Shown: positions 22,959-36,300 of the stretch, one piece after another
How the letters are laid out: every line of letters begins with the position of its first letter
Position numbering within the stretch: position 1 is the first letter of the stretch
Assembly: GCA_001586965.3 (NCBI GenBank)
Contig: LUCW03001611.1
Location: 1 to 56,338, forward strand
Length of the DNA stretch: 56,338 bases
Direction of reading: 5' to 3'
Source of the DNA: Sphaeroforma sirkka
Lineage: Eukaryota; Opisthokonta; Ichthyosporea; Ichthyophonida
Position numbers and translations under genes: made by a program
The notes under the pieces: generated by a model
Databases searched by the model: none
Seen by the model: only the letters and a program-made list of their open reading frames with translations
What the model was told of the DNA's origin: nothing

Positions 22959-25900
22959 TTATTGTTGTTGTGCCGCTTTCTTCTTCTGCCGAGTTTGCTC
23001 GGCTTTGTGGTATGCCGCGATGTCATTCGGATCGTCAAAAGCTTCGGCTGACTCCCAAGTTGGATCACCATCCCGCCAGCGAACCAAGTATTCTGTATTC
23101 CCTGTGGAATCATTCTGTCTATGTCGAATGATGTAACGGAACGAGGAACTATCCTGCCACATATGATCTTCTAAAGGCTTTTCGGTGGCTCTATGGACTA
23201 GTCGCAAAAGTTCCACTCTAACTGGTTTACCTTTGAAAGTATCTGGAAGTGAACCATCCTTGTGTGTCAGTTCATATCCTTGTCCCTGTCTGGCTTTGAC
23301 AACGTATGGTCCAAACATTGGTCGCATTGCTTTGGTTGTGCGACCTTCGGACCGTACCATTACCACATCCCCTGGTTGAAAGGCGATAAAATCGTAAGCA
23401 TGGAGGCGGTCAAACTGCCTGGATAGTGTGTCTGCGTATTTCTGCGTGACCTTGTAAAGCGTCGGCAAGATAGTGTCGTGCAAACGATCCAGCCGGTGTG
23501 CCCAAGCCTCATTGGTGACCGGCTGATTCCCCGGAAGGTCATCCGTGAAGTCAGCAAACGGAACATGACGGCGACCGAAGTAAGCACTGAATGGTGCTGT
23601 CTTGTGTCGCCGAGATATTCGGAGGTTCTGGCACAGCATAATAAGTGGTAGTCGGACATCCCATGCCGTAGGCAAAGATTCACATAGCTTGCGAACTCCT
23701 TCGTGGATGTCTCTGTGTCTTCTCTCCGCTGCTCCCAGAACCTGAGGACGATATGGTGGCGACTTTGCATGCATCACTCCAACTTCTTGAGTTATTAATT
23801 TAACAATCTTGTTCGAAAACTCGCCTCCCTCGTCTGATTGAATTTTCCTGGGAAAACCATGTTCCCCAAACACCTCCATAAGTTTAGATGTCACCACTTC
23901 TGCTGACTTTGTGGCCGTTGCTCTCAATATCGAGTACCCCGTTGCTATATCCAAGACGTGCAATATATATCGATTTCCTGCTGCTGAAACTAGTGGCATT
24001 GGAATCATGTCGACTTGAATATGATCCCACGGATACTTTGCCGTTATATTAATCATCGGGTGAAATCCTTTCGTAACACCCTCTGTCCTAGACATGTGCG
24101 ACAGTTTCTCCTAACTGTTTGTGCAAGTTCCAGAGCGTTAGGCCACAAATGTCCGTTCTGCTGTAGTTGAGCAACTGTATCTTCTGCTCTATGATGCCCA
24201 ATCTCATGCTGACACAAGGTGAGCTGTGTGCGACGGCTTATCTCTTCCTCATCTGGAGAATCCGTCATGGCTACTTCCGAGATAGCGATCGATACTAGCC
24301 GAGACGTATCTAATGGGGTGACTTTCGATACTGAGGACGGTTCTGCATATCCCAATCGTGCTGAAAACGTCGCTGGAAGGCTGTAACCATTGCGTGGGCC
24401 TACTCTGGCAATGACTGTGTGACCCCATGGTGCCTTGCCACTCGCATACTTTCCGTATTTGAGGAAGGAGTGGGCTGTCCTTGAACTAATACTGGGTCTC
24501 TTTGTAGAAGCGACTTGAATAACTGGAACCAAGGCTCGTGGGGCGCCCACGGTAGACACACACCGTAGCTGTGGCCCTCTCTGATCGTATCTTGCGCAAC
24601 ATTCTATGAATTAATCTCCATGGTGGGTTCATCCATCCGTCTATATCCTTCCAACAATGTGCAAACGCTCCACCCCTGTCATCGTCGGTGTAGTAGCGTG
24701 GCAAATGATGGTCCTGATGCGAAGCAAAGACATCGACATTATTCTCACCCATAATCCGTTGCGCTTGCTCAAAGTAGTCTGGAAAAAAGTTGCCAACATT
24801 CTGCATATAGTACCTCCGGGTCCTCAGTCTCAACAGTTCCCTCATGAAGCCTAGACCACGCGTCTGGTAACACGTTCTTTATACCCGGGATGTGCGAGAT
24901 AGTAAAATTGAAAGGCGCTATGATGTGATGCCATCGTTGTAGCATCGGATTCAGCTTTAGCTGTGTGTTCATATACACCAAAGCCTTGTGATCAGTCAAC
25001 ACTGAAAAGCGTTGACCTTCGAGATGATCCCGGAAGTGTGTGAGACCATATACCAAGGCCAATAATTCCTTCATGGGTGTTGCGTAATTGCGCTGTGCTG
25101 CGTTGAGGGTCTTGCTGAAGAACATTAGGTATTGCTTCTTCCCTTCTATGGTCTGGAACAATGCACCTCCAATACCGTAGTCGCTTGCATCCGTTTCGAG
25201 TTGTAAAGGTACTTCGTCGACGGGAAATTTCAACACTACTGCCTCAACTATGGCTTGCTTCATGGCATCCCAAGCTTGCTGGTGTCTCTGTTCCCACCTG
25301 TCTCCAATGATTTCCTTAGACCTCAGTCTTACGAATTCCCGGAGTGGGGCAACTACCTCTGCAAAGTTTGGTAGGTGCTCGTGAAGAAAGTTGGCTAATC
25401 CCAAGGCCGATGCAATGTCTTTGTACTTCTTCGGGTTGGGCCAGTCAATGAGCTTGGCCTGCTTTTCATGGCAAATATCAATTCCGGCCTTCGATACTCG
25501 CTTCCCTAGGATCATGACTTCTTTGACTGCAAAATGACATTTTGAAGGGTTTAGCTTGAAACTGTGGTACGTCAGCCGCCGAATGACCTCTTTCACTACT
25601 CGTACGTGTTCCTCGTAGTCATCTGTTGCTATTACGATGTCGTCCAGGTAGTGGTGTGCCGGAAGTCCTTGCAATATCACACTCAGTGTACGCTGAAACT
25701 GCTGCGTCAGTGTGTGTAGTCCAAATGGCGCTGATGTAAAGGAATACTGGCTTTTGCCATGTGTGAAACTGAATAGATACTGAGAATCAGGGTGAATTGG
25801 GAGTCGATGGTACGCTGCGGTTAGATCCAATGTCGTGTAATATCTCTTCCCTTTGATGTTACCAATGATGTCGTTGATACGGGGAATAATGAACTGATCC

Positions 25901-26736
25901 GCCGGTATTAATGCATTCACCGCTCTGAGGTCCAAACACACTCGCACTTTCTTTAGTTCTCCAGATTGAGTATACTCTGGCACGGCGAGCAAGGGTAAGT
26001 TGACGGAAGTGGCTGTATCCCTTTGAACTATGACCAAATCTTGAATCCACTTCTGCACCTGTCTATCTACCCATGGTATCCATTTGTCTGCTACAAAGTT
26101 CCTTACTGCCTTCCGCATCCTTGCAGCTTGATCTGGTGTCACTGGCAATCTAACTTCGCCTCCTTCCAGTCTGCACCTGTCCTTTTCTCGAATACCGTCA
26201 TTGTCCCTCAGTTCCTTGTCTAGTTCCAGGCGAACACCGGTTTCCTCGGTCAAATCTGGTGGTCGTCTCAACGGTATTGGTTCCAATAGTTTGTCTAGCT
26301 CCGTTGGATCTATGGGTGAGAATGGCGATTGAAGGCCTCCCACGTATAGCCCTAAGCCAGGCATAAGATCCTGGCCTACGATCGCGTCGATAGCCGGTGG
26401 TAGATTCATTAGCTCGAAAGACTGTTCTGTGAGCTCTAGACCATATCGTACTGGAGTTTGTACGGTTGAGCCTATTCGCCGTGTACGAAGACTACGATCA
26501 GCTAGGTATATATAGGATCCCTCCGGAGCCGACTTAATTTGCAATCCCCAATCGTGTGCGGATGTCGAATCAATGCAACTTCTGTTTGCCCCAGAATCTA
26601 CTAACGCCCTGCATGTCTTACCGTTAATCAGGATGGATATGAATACTCGATTGTCCATTGAAAGTAATGGATCTTTGATCGATAGTATCACAGGTGTGCT
26701 AGACGGGAAAACTAAAGTTGCATCTACATCCGACAC
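22959..26736 (-). CDS. pol: B1 pol: protease, RT, RNase H, methyltransferase-like domain, integrase, chromodomain
   Basis: The first frame (26736-24769, 655 residues) has the protease DSGANRSCI, RT with YLDD at 25639-25650, and RNase H (DASDYGIGGALF, then FFSKTLNAAQRNY). The methyltransferase-like domain with WMNPPW follows (about 24400-24734). The integrase has a His-x3-His/Cys-x2-Cys finger (HEIGH, CRTC), catalytic Asp codons near 24011 (QVDMIP) and 23834 (SDEGGEF), and Glu near 23726 (AAERRH) with 35 residues between the last two. Then come FGPYVV (GPY/F) and a canonical chromodomain (EYLVRW, PTWE, AAYHKA). Three frame changes occur near 24800, 24550 and 24090. All catalytic residues are kept, so this is a candidate active element. 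Confidence 0.9.
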
Positions 26737-26745
26737 CCTTACGTC

Positions 26746-28820
26746 CTATTCCTGATCGCTGCCTATGGTTTCCCACGTTGCATCCTCTTCTAACTCACCC
26801 TGTTCGATTTCGTCTGGGTGTGCCAGTATGGAAGCAATGTGTGTGTCTGTAGGCGTGGTCTCCTCCTGCTCCGTTTGCTGGTCGTCCGAGTCTGTTAGAG
26901 CCGTAATGGTGTTGACCGCGGGCAAACTCTTATCGAAGGATACGCCTTGCTTAAATCCTCGGCCCGAGCTGGATGTGAATCCAACCCTTTTGTTCGACTG
27001 GTAGTGCTTGCAGGATGATATATGCCTGAAACTGGGTGGGGCACCCGCTCTGCACGCGTAACACGTGGTGGTCGTAGACGTGCTTGTGCGTTGTGTGCTG
27101 CCTCCTCCTGTATTCGTATTCAAATTACGATCTCGTTGTTGGGCTGGAAACTGTCTACGCCTATCCCCCACATTCATCTGTGTCCGTACCCGTTGTCTGA
27201 GGATGGCATCGGTTTCTTGTATGTCTGGATTTAAAATGCGGAGAAGGTCTTCAGTCTCCAGGTGGTCCCAACCTATGTGGTGTTGTAGCGTGCGTTCATA
27301 CGTCATATTACCTGTCAGGTCCTCGAGGGCCTGTATGAGGCAGTGATTAAGCAACCGCTTAGGAAAGTCCTTGCCCTTATCTGCTCGCTCCCAGGCTCTC
27401 TTGTGAACTTCCACAATCTTGTTCAAATGTTCCCTGGCTGACTCTACACCCTTGGTGCGGGATTACCCTTCGCCAACTTCTTAAAGGTAGGGTCTACGGT
27501 GGCCTTGCTCTCATGTTGACAGATTTGGTCTATGACCTGTTCCGCCGGATATACCCTCAGCTCATTATGGTTGTCACGGAGATAGTCAATTGTGGCCTTT
27601 GCTGCCTTAAAATGTATGAGTACCTTATAGAACCAACGTACCATCCACGACTCATCTAGTCCTGAGACATGGGCGTTCTTCAGTGCCTCTTCTAGCGCCC
27701 CTCGTGTGTCTCTATCGGCTGTGCTGCTTAATTGATAACGGTCTAAAGGCCAATCAGGCCATGTCCGTGGCTCCGGAGCTCTGTTCTTCCTGATAGCTTC
27801 CAATTGAGTATTCAACGCTCCTTTCAACGTATCGATCGTGGACGTTAGTAATGTACATCTTGGGACATCGTAGTTTCCCTGTGCTCGACAAAGTTCATCC
27901 ACAAAGAAGGATATCTTCCCTTCGAGGCGTTGACACATGGCTCGGCGATGCTCGTTCCACTGCGCTGGTGTCATGATCGGCTCTCTCGCCTGTTCGTCTT
28001 TGTGCGGTCGTTTTCTGCTGCCATGAACATTACCGTCGTCGACATCACTAGACTTGCGCTTACCGTCGTCGACGTCACTATACTTGCGCTTACCGTCGTC
28101 AACGTAACTAGCCTTGCGCATATCCTGTATCGATCGCGCGAAGTCTCGGTGCTGTCGGCTGAGTTCCCATCGTCTACGTAGTTGTTTTCGTTCGGCTTCC
28201 CTACGATAATCCCCATGTGGGTCGCTCAAATATTGCTCTAGCTGTCGGCCCCTGATTTCGTCAGAGTTTTGCTGACGAGTGCCCGTGGCCCACCCTGACA
28301 TATTTCTATGCCGTTGGACTTGTCGCTCATCCCCGTTGCCTGCGAGGGAATCCTGACTTGCACTGGTAAAACTCCCCGATCGAGTTCGCTTTCGAGTGAA
28401 ATCTCGTTCAGGTGCTCGGTGAAAAGGTTGCCATGAATACGGTCTATCACCCGCTGAATGAATGCCCGAAGTACCTCGGACATTGGCTACCCTGTGTCGC
28501 TCAGCTGCTGGTTCAGCAGACTTTGAACGACTAGTATGCCTAATCACAAATTGCACCTCACTGTCTTCTGGATCTGCTCTCCCTCTTGCCGATAAGCGAG
28601 ACCCGTGCCCCAACTGATGTCGCCTACTTGCTGCCTGGCCCACGTCTTGGTCTGTCTGTTCATGTCGCGGTTGTTCATCTCTTCGACGCGATGCTACTGT
28701 CTGGCGCGAAGAAGCTGTGCCTCCTTGGTGGGTCTGCTCGAAATCTGACAAAGATCTCTGGGTTGCTTTGCCGTCGCGACGAGTGCGTCGAGGGCTACGG
28801 GGTGTTGGACGCATAGGCAT
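26746..28820 (-). CDS. gag: B1 gag
   Basis: The frame from 28820 (MPMRPTPRSPRR start) runs to 27444, then a frame change at about 27440 continues to the TAG stop at 26746-26748. The N-terminus is Arg/Ser-rich and disordered. Residues about 235-262 hold a 10-residue tandem repeat (K-R-K-x-S-D-V-D-D-G type, 30-bp units near 28030-28125). The capsid-like part has RTWPDWPLDRY, GLDESW and EQVIDQICQHESKATVDP. The C-terminus has a zinc-knuckle-like C-x2-C-x9-H-x3-C (CYACRAGAPPSFRHISSC). The stop is followed in the same frame by DVRVSD and pol, implying readthrough. The capsid landmarks are shared with B2 gag. Confidence 0.85.
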
Positions 28821-30528
28821 CTTGATGTTAAGACTTCGATGTATGGCTTTGTGTTGTTGATGAATAGTTGGTCCAGATTGAAGGAGTGTCGGCTATTATA
28901 TAATAGTTGACTTCAGCCATTTGTGTTACACACTTTCTTCCGCCGTTCTCCTCTCGTGATACCAAAATAGCTAATTATCATTGAATCATGTTGATGTCTA
29001 CAAGGTCTGCTTGCGGGTCCCCGAAAACTCGTTGCGCTCGAATACACCTTGCTCCTTGATGATTGCTAATCATTTTGTTTGGGTTGGTTTTGTTAATGAG
29101 TACTCGTTTTGCTCTCCTTTGCTTTGTCTATAGGAGTAATTAAGAGTTGCTGATAGACTCGAAGCGTGTTCAATGATCAACCGCCTGTCGTGTTCTAGCG
29201 TTCTGAATGCTCCTTTAATCCAACCTTCGGACCACTGTACTCCAACATCAATCAAATCCGAGGCCTGCAGCCAGGAAGTTCAGGTCAAGGTTCCCAAGAA
29301 TAACCTTGAAGCCCAAGGTAGTTACATCGGTTATGAAGTTGGAAAACAAAAAAAAACAAATTCCTTATTCAAACCAACTTGAGTGTACTTGCACGATGCC
29401 TGATAAGTGCTGTCTACTTTTGCATGTACTATTTCTTCTGTACTTTGCAAGAGTCCGCTGCATCTTGACGATTCGCCTTATACGTCGGTGATAACGTTCT
29501 CCTTAGTTTTCACCAACAATCATACAACCGTACCAGGCTATGTTGGTCCTACGGCTGATTCACCTACGTTGACTTACTTTTTCTCTAGAATGGAAATTTA
29601 AGTATATATATATATATATGTATATATATATACGAAAATGTATTCTGTCTTGTAACATCGGTAAATATGTCTTCTAGTTGTGTGTTGGTCGTGGGTTCGA
29701 TACCCCCCGTGATATTTTTTCCTCCTATGCTTTCGTGACCATCGAAGTTCGCGCATGCAACGATGGCGAACATTCGACTCCGAGATATTTTCGAAAAATC
29801 GATCTTCTAACCATGCCAGTCTTTTCGTCTAGCCAATTGATTACCAAAACTTGCTCCCGTAGTTGATATTTGTTGAAAATACGAGTTGAAATCGCATTTT
29901 TTCTGTCTCAGTTTCTCCCAAACTGTGCCTAGCTCCTCTTCTGCATTGCTACCTGTCTCACGCGCGCTTAATTCACACGTTTCCATTCTACGTCGCCTGA
30001 CACTGTCGATTCTACATTGCTACCTGCTTTTCTTGATCACCTCTATCTGCCCTTTGTCGTCGCTGTACTCGCCCACACCTATGAAAATCTGCCATATCGA
30101 CCTTCTCTACGCCAAATTACGTTCTCCTATACCCCTAACTGCGATACTGCATCATGTTCGTGTTGTGTGGATTGACTAGGCCAGTCAAAACATTGTTCAA
30201 ACGTCCTATGACTGCTAATTAGTCAGAGGGAGGCCTTGATTGTCAACGACGGCCTGAAAAGTCGCATTGGAATTGAAGTATCTGGATTTTCGGACCGAAG
30301 ATGGATTAAAAAAAAAATCAAAAGAAGAATGAATGGTTGTTGGGAAATGGTCGGATGACTAATTAATCTATAAAAAATTTAGAAATAAAAAATGCTAAAA
30401 AATTGCATATATTACTAATCACTCCAATTTGCTCTAGATTTAAAATAATTTTAAAAATATGCATAAAATATATATAAATATATATATATATAAATCACGC
30501 AAGTGTATCAAACCGAGCAAAACGGATA

Positions 30529-30574
<46 letters not shown>

Positions 30575-30607
30575 TTAAAATTAGTAGCATTCGACCGGAT
30601 GGTCGGA

Positions 30608-30647
<40 letters not shown>

Positions 30648-31096
30648 AAAAAAAAGAAGAAGAAATAAAATGCTCATCAGCTAAATAAAATGGGCACCTG
30701 TTAATTTCTGTATATATTACTAATCACTCCAATTTTCTCTAGATTTATAATAATAATAAAATCTGCATGATGATATATATATATATATGAAAATCACGCA
30801 AACGTATCAAACCGAGCAAAACGGAAGGTGGGGATTTCTTTTCACTTATCTGTGCTCGGAAGACTTTGCTCCTGTCGTAGTTTGCAAGCTCCTTTCGGCT
30901 ATCCGGTTCTGAGGGAGATCAACTCCCCTGTGCTCTCGGAAGACTTTGCTCCTGTCGTACTTTACAAGCTCCTTTCAGCTACCCGGTTCTGAGGGAGATC
31001 AACTCCTGTAATTCGTCAATAAAATGAACTTCTCCGTCCACTATTATCCTCGAGATAAAATCGAATAATACACCTAAAGTAACTAGTCGTAAAAAA
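28821..31096 (-). other. B1 5' leader (about 2.3 kb, non-coding, repeat-rich)
   Basis: Unusually long for a chromovirus leader. It contains TA arrays (29602-29633, 30527-30565, 30612-30642, 30774-30790). A roughly 120-bp segment at about 30398-30525 is duplicated at about 30705-30825 (shared TATTACTAATCACTCCAATT and GTATCAAACCGAGCAAAACG). An 83-bp tandem duplication lies at 30853-31010 (GGAAGACTTTGCTCCTGTCG twice). A tRNA-like motif is at 29676-29716. No gene was seen. Next to the LTR the leader begins TTTTTTACGACTAG, with no TGG primer-binding site. Confidence 0.6.
29640..29716 (+). other. tRNA-like (SINE head-like) sequence
   Basis: GTGGGTTCGATACCCCCC forms a T-arm-like stem-loop with a near-consensus B box (GGTTCGATACC). 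A loose A-box-like TGTAACATCGG lies about 35 bases upstream and a T run follows. No complete cloverleaf could be drawn, so this is a tRNA-derived retroelement head or a chance match, not a tRNA gene. Confidence 0.4.
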
Positions 31097-31276
31097 TGTA
31101 GTAAACACATCAAATACGATACTAAAACCTACTGAGTCTCCCTGAGGCTCAGTGCGGTGTATTTATTCTTATATTTGATTGTCTACGTGGTCTACAAATA
31201 ATTCACCTCGTGTGAATTAATTGTAAATTAATTCTAACTTCACACTGATAGTGGTTTAAGGGGACTTTTACCACAT
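31097..31276 (-). repeat. B1 5' LTR
   Basis: 180 bp, same as 22364-22541 except for two homopolymer lengths. Followed by TATA, the putative target duplication. Confidence 0.9.
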
Positions 31277-31280
31277 ATAT

Positions 31281-32584
31281 GAGGTTAAGATCAGCTAATT
31301 GTTGTAGTGTTGAAAACCTGAGGTGCAATGGCCGTTTTACTATAACGCATGTTGTGGGTTGGTGAGGTCGAAGGAGAGGAGCTAGCTGTGGGTTCATGAC
31401 CATTGGCCACCCTTACTTCTGTCCCCAACCTCATATGCCTCATGGGTTTCTGCCACCCGGCTGTCAAAACGGGATAGGTCACCAGGTGCACGTCCCCCAT
31501 GTGTGTTTAGTGTCTGTTGGTATGCGGAGCTCTCGTCGAATCTACTGATCAGCACATACCCAATCTTGGAGATAAACTGATTGATCGGAGATCCGGTCAG
31601 ATATCGTGCTACTTCGTGTGTCAGCTGTCGGTATCTCTGAGATGTTTGTGGTATCGCTGGTCGCCACTTTCAGGTGCGTACTCTTCTTGTAATTCTTGCG
31701 CCCTTTCGACTGCCGCAGTCGACGATTGTATTCCGTCAGTTCTGCCATGACATTTAGTGAGAAAACGCTTGCTGCGATCATATAATGGCAAAACATGGTG
31801 TCAATCGGTAACCCAACCCATGGGGTGTCAGTGGCGGAGCTCAAGTCAAGGCGTTGCCAAAACTCCTGAGGAAGAATGATCGACGGGTCGATTTTACCGC
31901 CCGCCAACTTAGCCATTAACGTGAACTTCCATGGTGGAGTTTGAAATATGCGGGTACCGATACGGAGACTCGTGTCCGGGATATGTGAAATGTTGATGAA
32001 TGTGACATCGGCAATCATAGAAAAGTAGAGCGTGAGCCATGCATCATTGTGAACGAATAGTACCACCATATTCACCGCTGTGTTAGGAATGCCCGCAAAC
32101 GAGAGCAGAGATTCGTGTACAAGCGGCCAGGGGCAATTAGCATACGCATCCTCAGAACCCCAAATACCGGTACCATCCGATGTGGTATAAACACCCAAGT
32201 GCGATCATGCTATGGATTTACTGCGTGAGGTCTATTCAGATGGAATTTTGTGACCAGCTAGCTTGAGATATAAATGTACCTCCCTCACTGACCTCCGACA
32301 GATCAAATAGAATATGCACATTCTGCCATCTCCCTGTTAGTATCGCCATAATTGCGCTGAGCAGCATTGAGCTTACTATAGAAGAATGAAGATGGGTAGA
32401 GAAATCGCACCGGGCCGATTCTAATACCATAGTCTCGAGGTGAGTGACTGGTGAGCGCGCCAAATTTCTTTATTGTGTCCACATTAGAAATATTCACCGG
32501 TAACACTGAAGGGTGAGTAGAACGAGGTATGCCCCATAGAGGTGATCTTAACTGCGTGCATTGGTTGTCAATTCGTTGTTGTTT
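31281..32584 (-). pseudogene. pol: Pol remnant D (RNase H and methyltransferase-like domain) of another chromovirus-like family
   Basis: 32506-32303 contains YSKLNAAQRNYGDTNREM, the RNase H segment matching FFSKTLNAAQRNY of B1. The frame 32198-31542 (218 residues) contains ANCPWPLVHESLL in place of NPPW, then TPPWKFTLMAKLAGG and PQEFWQRL, aligning with the domain between RNase H and integrase of families A and B. Motif IV is degraded (NCPW). Many stops separate the parts. B1 is inserted at its 3' side (31276) and A2 at 32585. The last 31 bases of the window (56308-56338) should be its continuation beyond A2. Confidence 0.65.
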
Positions 32585-33179
32585 TGTAAACTTCGATGGA
32601 AATTACTAGGTTTCAAACTATATTAAACTAAAATACAATTTAGTCAGTTAGGATTTAGCAGTGGTAGCTTGTGTAAGAATGATCGGGACTGCCTCTTGTT
32701 AAGAGCCTAAATATCCTCGATCACACAGGGCGTACCTCTAGCTGTTCTTTATTGAATAATTTTCACTAGAAGTACTAAGTGTTCATGACCACTTGCCTAA
32801 TTTGTAAATAGACATAATAACGTAAGTCACGTCAATACATTAGCTGATATAAATAAAGTTCCATCTGAAGAAAAGTTAAAAAAAGAAAAAGACTTATTGG
32901 ATTTTGGAGATTGGCGGGAGGACCAAAATCTATAAGTAGTAGTTCGGAGATTATAAAATTTAGTTTAAAATATCCTACATCTACTAATGTCTCAAATAGG
33001 TCCAAGTAGATGAGTCATACCAAATACTCAGGCTATTGGAGCCATCAAAGTGATTTTAGAACACTTTGGAAATATTGGAAAAAGAGCTTGTACTAAATTA
33101 TTTAAAATACAAATAAAAACCAATGTATTATCTCAATTGATCTTGATATTTTAGACTGACCGGAGGCCGTATTTCTACA
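32585..33179 (-). repeat. Family A LTR (3' LTR of A2)
   Basis: 595-bp copy, TGTAAACTTCG...TTTCTACA, with full-length right end. Differs from the A2 5' LTR by scattered substitutions and homopolymer lengths, more than B1's LTRs differ from each other. Confidence 0.95.
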
Positions 33180-33306
33180 TAGCCCCCAGTAGCTTTTAGA
33201 ACTACGAACGTACGTTAAGATACGATCTAGTTGGTAAAGCGAAAACCAAAGTAAAAACGGTTTCGGTCATGACTTATCGAGTAAGTATGTGCCTATATGT
33301 ACGAGT

Positions 33307-36300
33307 TCAAGACTCATGTTGTACTCTATGTCGTTTAGTATTTGGTCCAGTAACCATTTCTGATGTAGGCGCCTTACGTTTATTATTTGGTAAGGTAATA
33401 GCCAAAGGCTGTTCTTCATTAGTAAGTAAGTTTGAACAATTTTCTGCACTGTTGGTAAGCAGATCAGAAAGTTTAGTCACGTAGGAAGTAGGTGGCAAAT
33501 AGGGAATTTCAGATCCGTCAGGGTTTGTAGTCACCTGAGGAAACCCTTTTCGTTTATCTCGTGTGTTCTTATGTAAACGCTTATTCCATTTCTTATTAAA
33601 GATACGAAGAAAGTCGCGAGATTCACGAAATGCATCGGAGGTTAGCCAAGCTACTGTCCCATCCATGAAACGGGTCTTGTAGTAAGTGTAACCGTCTTCG
33701 GATGTTTTGTCAATTATATCTTTGACTTGTGACTCCATAACTGGTACATCAGAATCAAATGAGCGAGCGAATGAGAGTTCGGAGGTAGGGATACGGTGAG
33801 TGCCTAGATTGGTTGCGCTAGTACCATCAATGTTATTCACTTCGTAAGTATCACTCTTCTCATCATGGTAGGAAATAACAAAAGGTCCTATCGTCTTAGA
33901 AGAGAGTTCGGTAACGTTGGCGTTTCGATTTATAATGTTAACGTAATCGCCGACTTTGAACTGAACAATGTTCTTAGTGTTATTCCATCGGTCATACGCT
34001 TTAAGTAGGACGCGATTTTTTGTGCTCGAGTAAACAGGGGTAAACAACGTTCTGCATATGCTCGATCTTTTTTGTAGCCACGGGGTAGCATGTTTCTCGG
34101 GCGCAGTTTTATCAAACGTTGCTTGTAATTCACTATAGCGGCCAAAGAAATAGTGAAACGGGAGTGTTCCAGTTTGAGGATTCATGCAGTTATTCATTTG
34201 AGTCTGAACCCATTTCAAATGATAAGGCCACATATCCTCAACGTCGTCTAGTGCGGTACGCAAGAGTTTCTTAAGTTCTCTATGACGTGTCTCATTTGCA
34301 CCCTGCGTTTGAGGTTTGTAAGGAACACCACGCCTATGGGTCATGCCTGATACGAGTATAAGTGCCTCCATTACGTCGGTACAAAACTCACTACCGTTAT
34401 CAGAACATAGTACTCGGGGAAACCGAAGTCATTGAAGACGTGATAGCATAATTCTGCCACTGTTTGTGGACGTTTGTTCGGTATTGCATAAAGCAAGTTA
34501 TAGCCCGAAGCCACACATAAGAAATGACAGATATATACATCGCCAGTATGCTTGGATCGCGGGAGTTTAACCAAATCGACTATGACTCGGCGCATCGGTT
34601 GGCCTTCTGTCACACTTTTTAGGGGTGCCCAACCGTATCGCTTGATCTGGTTCTTTTCACAATCAGTACAGCGTCGGTATACTTCACGTATGGTTTCTTT
34701 CAGCGCCGGGTGATCAAGCCCTGCACGAATAGCCATTTTATAAGTATGCTCATATGCTCGATGCGTTAAATTATGTATAATTTTAACTCTACTTTCGAGC
34801 TCCTCTAAGTCAGTCAGATTCTGCGTAACGCTGGCTGGATGAACCATAGTCCTGTTGGAAAGGGCAACCTCAGTATCAGGAGGGGTAGAGTCCTGAGATA
34901 CATAATTGACAACATTGGATTGTTGAAGTATCTTCTTCAGTTGTTTCGCAACTCCTGGCTGTTCTTTAAGCAGTGCTTTAAGTAGTTGAGTGCGAGCTTC
35001 AGGTTCTCTTAGAGTTTTGAGTCTTTGATCCATGGCCTTAGCTAGTTCCATGTTTTTACGATCTAATGCCGTTTCAATCGGCATTACCTCGACTGCAATC
35101 TTGTTGGGTGCATGTGTTGTACGAGTCTTGAGCTTTTGTTCAAACTCTTTAGACTCCTCTAGTTTAGCTAAGAATTCGGTTGAGGGTTTCCACTTAGTGG
35201 TACCTGCAGGACCGATGCGACAAACAATGGTGTGTTTCCAAGGCGTCTTCTTAATTGAATAGGATCCCTGATACAAGAACGTGTCGGTTTCACGGTCGAC
35301 ATAAATAAGTTCGTCTTGAATCATATTAATTAAATCACGTATCCATGGGTCGGAGTTACGTAAGGGACAACACAGCGTAATGGTAGATTTAGTAATATTA
35401 ACATAATTTAACAACTGTGCGATAAGTTGACAAGGTGGGTTAGCCCACGCATTATGCTTTGATAAGTCAAGCTGAAATGCATCACCTTTAGCTATATTCA
35501 GAAATCTGTTTGTTATGTTCTGCGGCGAACATATCAACAGTAAATGGACCCCATCGTGATTGAGCGAGGTTAAACCATTTCTTATTTAGCATCCAATCGG
35601 TTGCTAATAACTCCTTGACTGTTTTCTGGTATTCGGGCACAAGTCGAGAGAGCATGTCAGGAAGATGGTTATGTATTCCTGGTATGTGTGTTATATTAAA
35701 AGCGAACTTGGCAATAATGTCATGCCAGCGGCTCACCAACTGTGAGTCAGGGTTCATATCTTTTAAGTATGTTAGAGACTTTTGATCACAGGCGACAGTA
35801 AAGTAACTTCCATAAAGGTAGTCTTTAAACTGTCTTAGCGCAGTAACTATAGCAAGGAGCTCTTGTTTAACGGTAGGGTAATTCCGTTGACTCTTATTAT
35901 AACTCTTGCTAAAGAATTATATGTAGCGCGTTTTACCATTTATCGTTTGGTAAAGCACTCCAACTACCGCTCGATCTGAAGCGTCGGTTGCTACTTGGAA
36001 TGGGACACCATCCACAGGGTACTGCATGATGGGTGCGTCCATTACTTTACTTTTGACTAGTTTAAGTGCATCATCACATTCTTTAGTCCAAAGCTTTCCC
36101 AAAGGTCCTTTGTGCAGCCGTAGGTGACTGAAAGGCTTTAAGTAATGAGAAAGATGCGGTACCGAATCCGAGAAGAAGTTAACAAACCCACACACAGAGT
36201 TCACATCTCTTCCAGTAATTGGTGTTGATAAATCCAACAGAAACTGTTTCTTGCCAGGATCAATTTCTACCCCTGCTGCAGATACTTTGTAGCCAAGTAA

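Larger units (their letters stand above)
22364..31276 (-). mobile_element. B1: complete family B Ty3/gypsy chromovirus with very short LTRs
   Basis: Direct repeats at 22364-22541 and 31097-31276 have TG...CA ends and differ only in a G run (4 vs 5) and a T run (3 vs 4), so the insertion is recent. Both flanks are TATA (22360-22363, 31277-31280), a compatible 4-bp target duplication in AT-rich DNA. Internal order on the minus strand: a long leader, gag, stop, pol with chromodomain, a 3' UTR with repeats, a polypurine tract. Total 8.9 kb. No envelope gene was found. Confidence 0.9.

Noticed and set aside
29100..30180. Several 60-97 residue frames in the B1 leader
   Set aside because: No homology-like motifs, overlapping frames on both strands, low-complexity surroundings; treated as chance frames.
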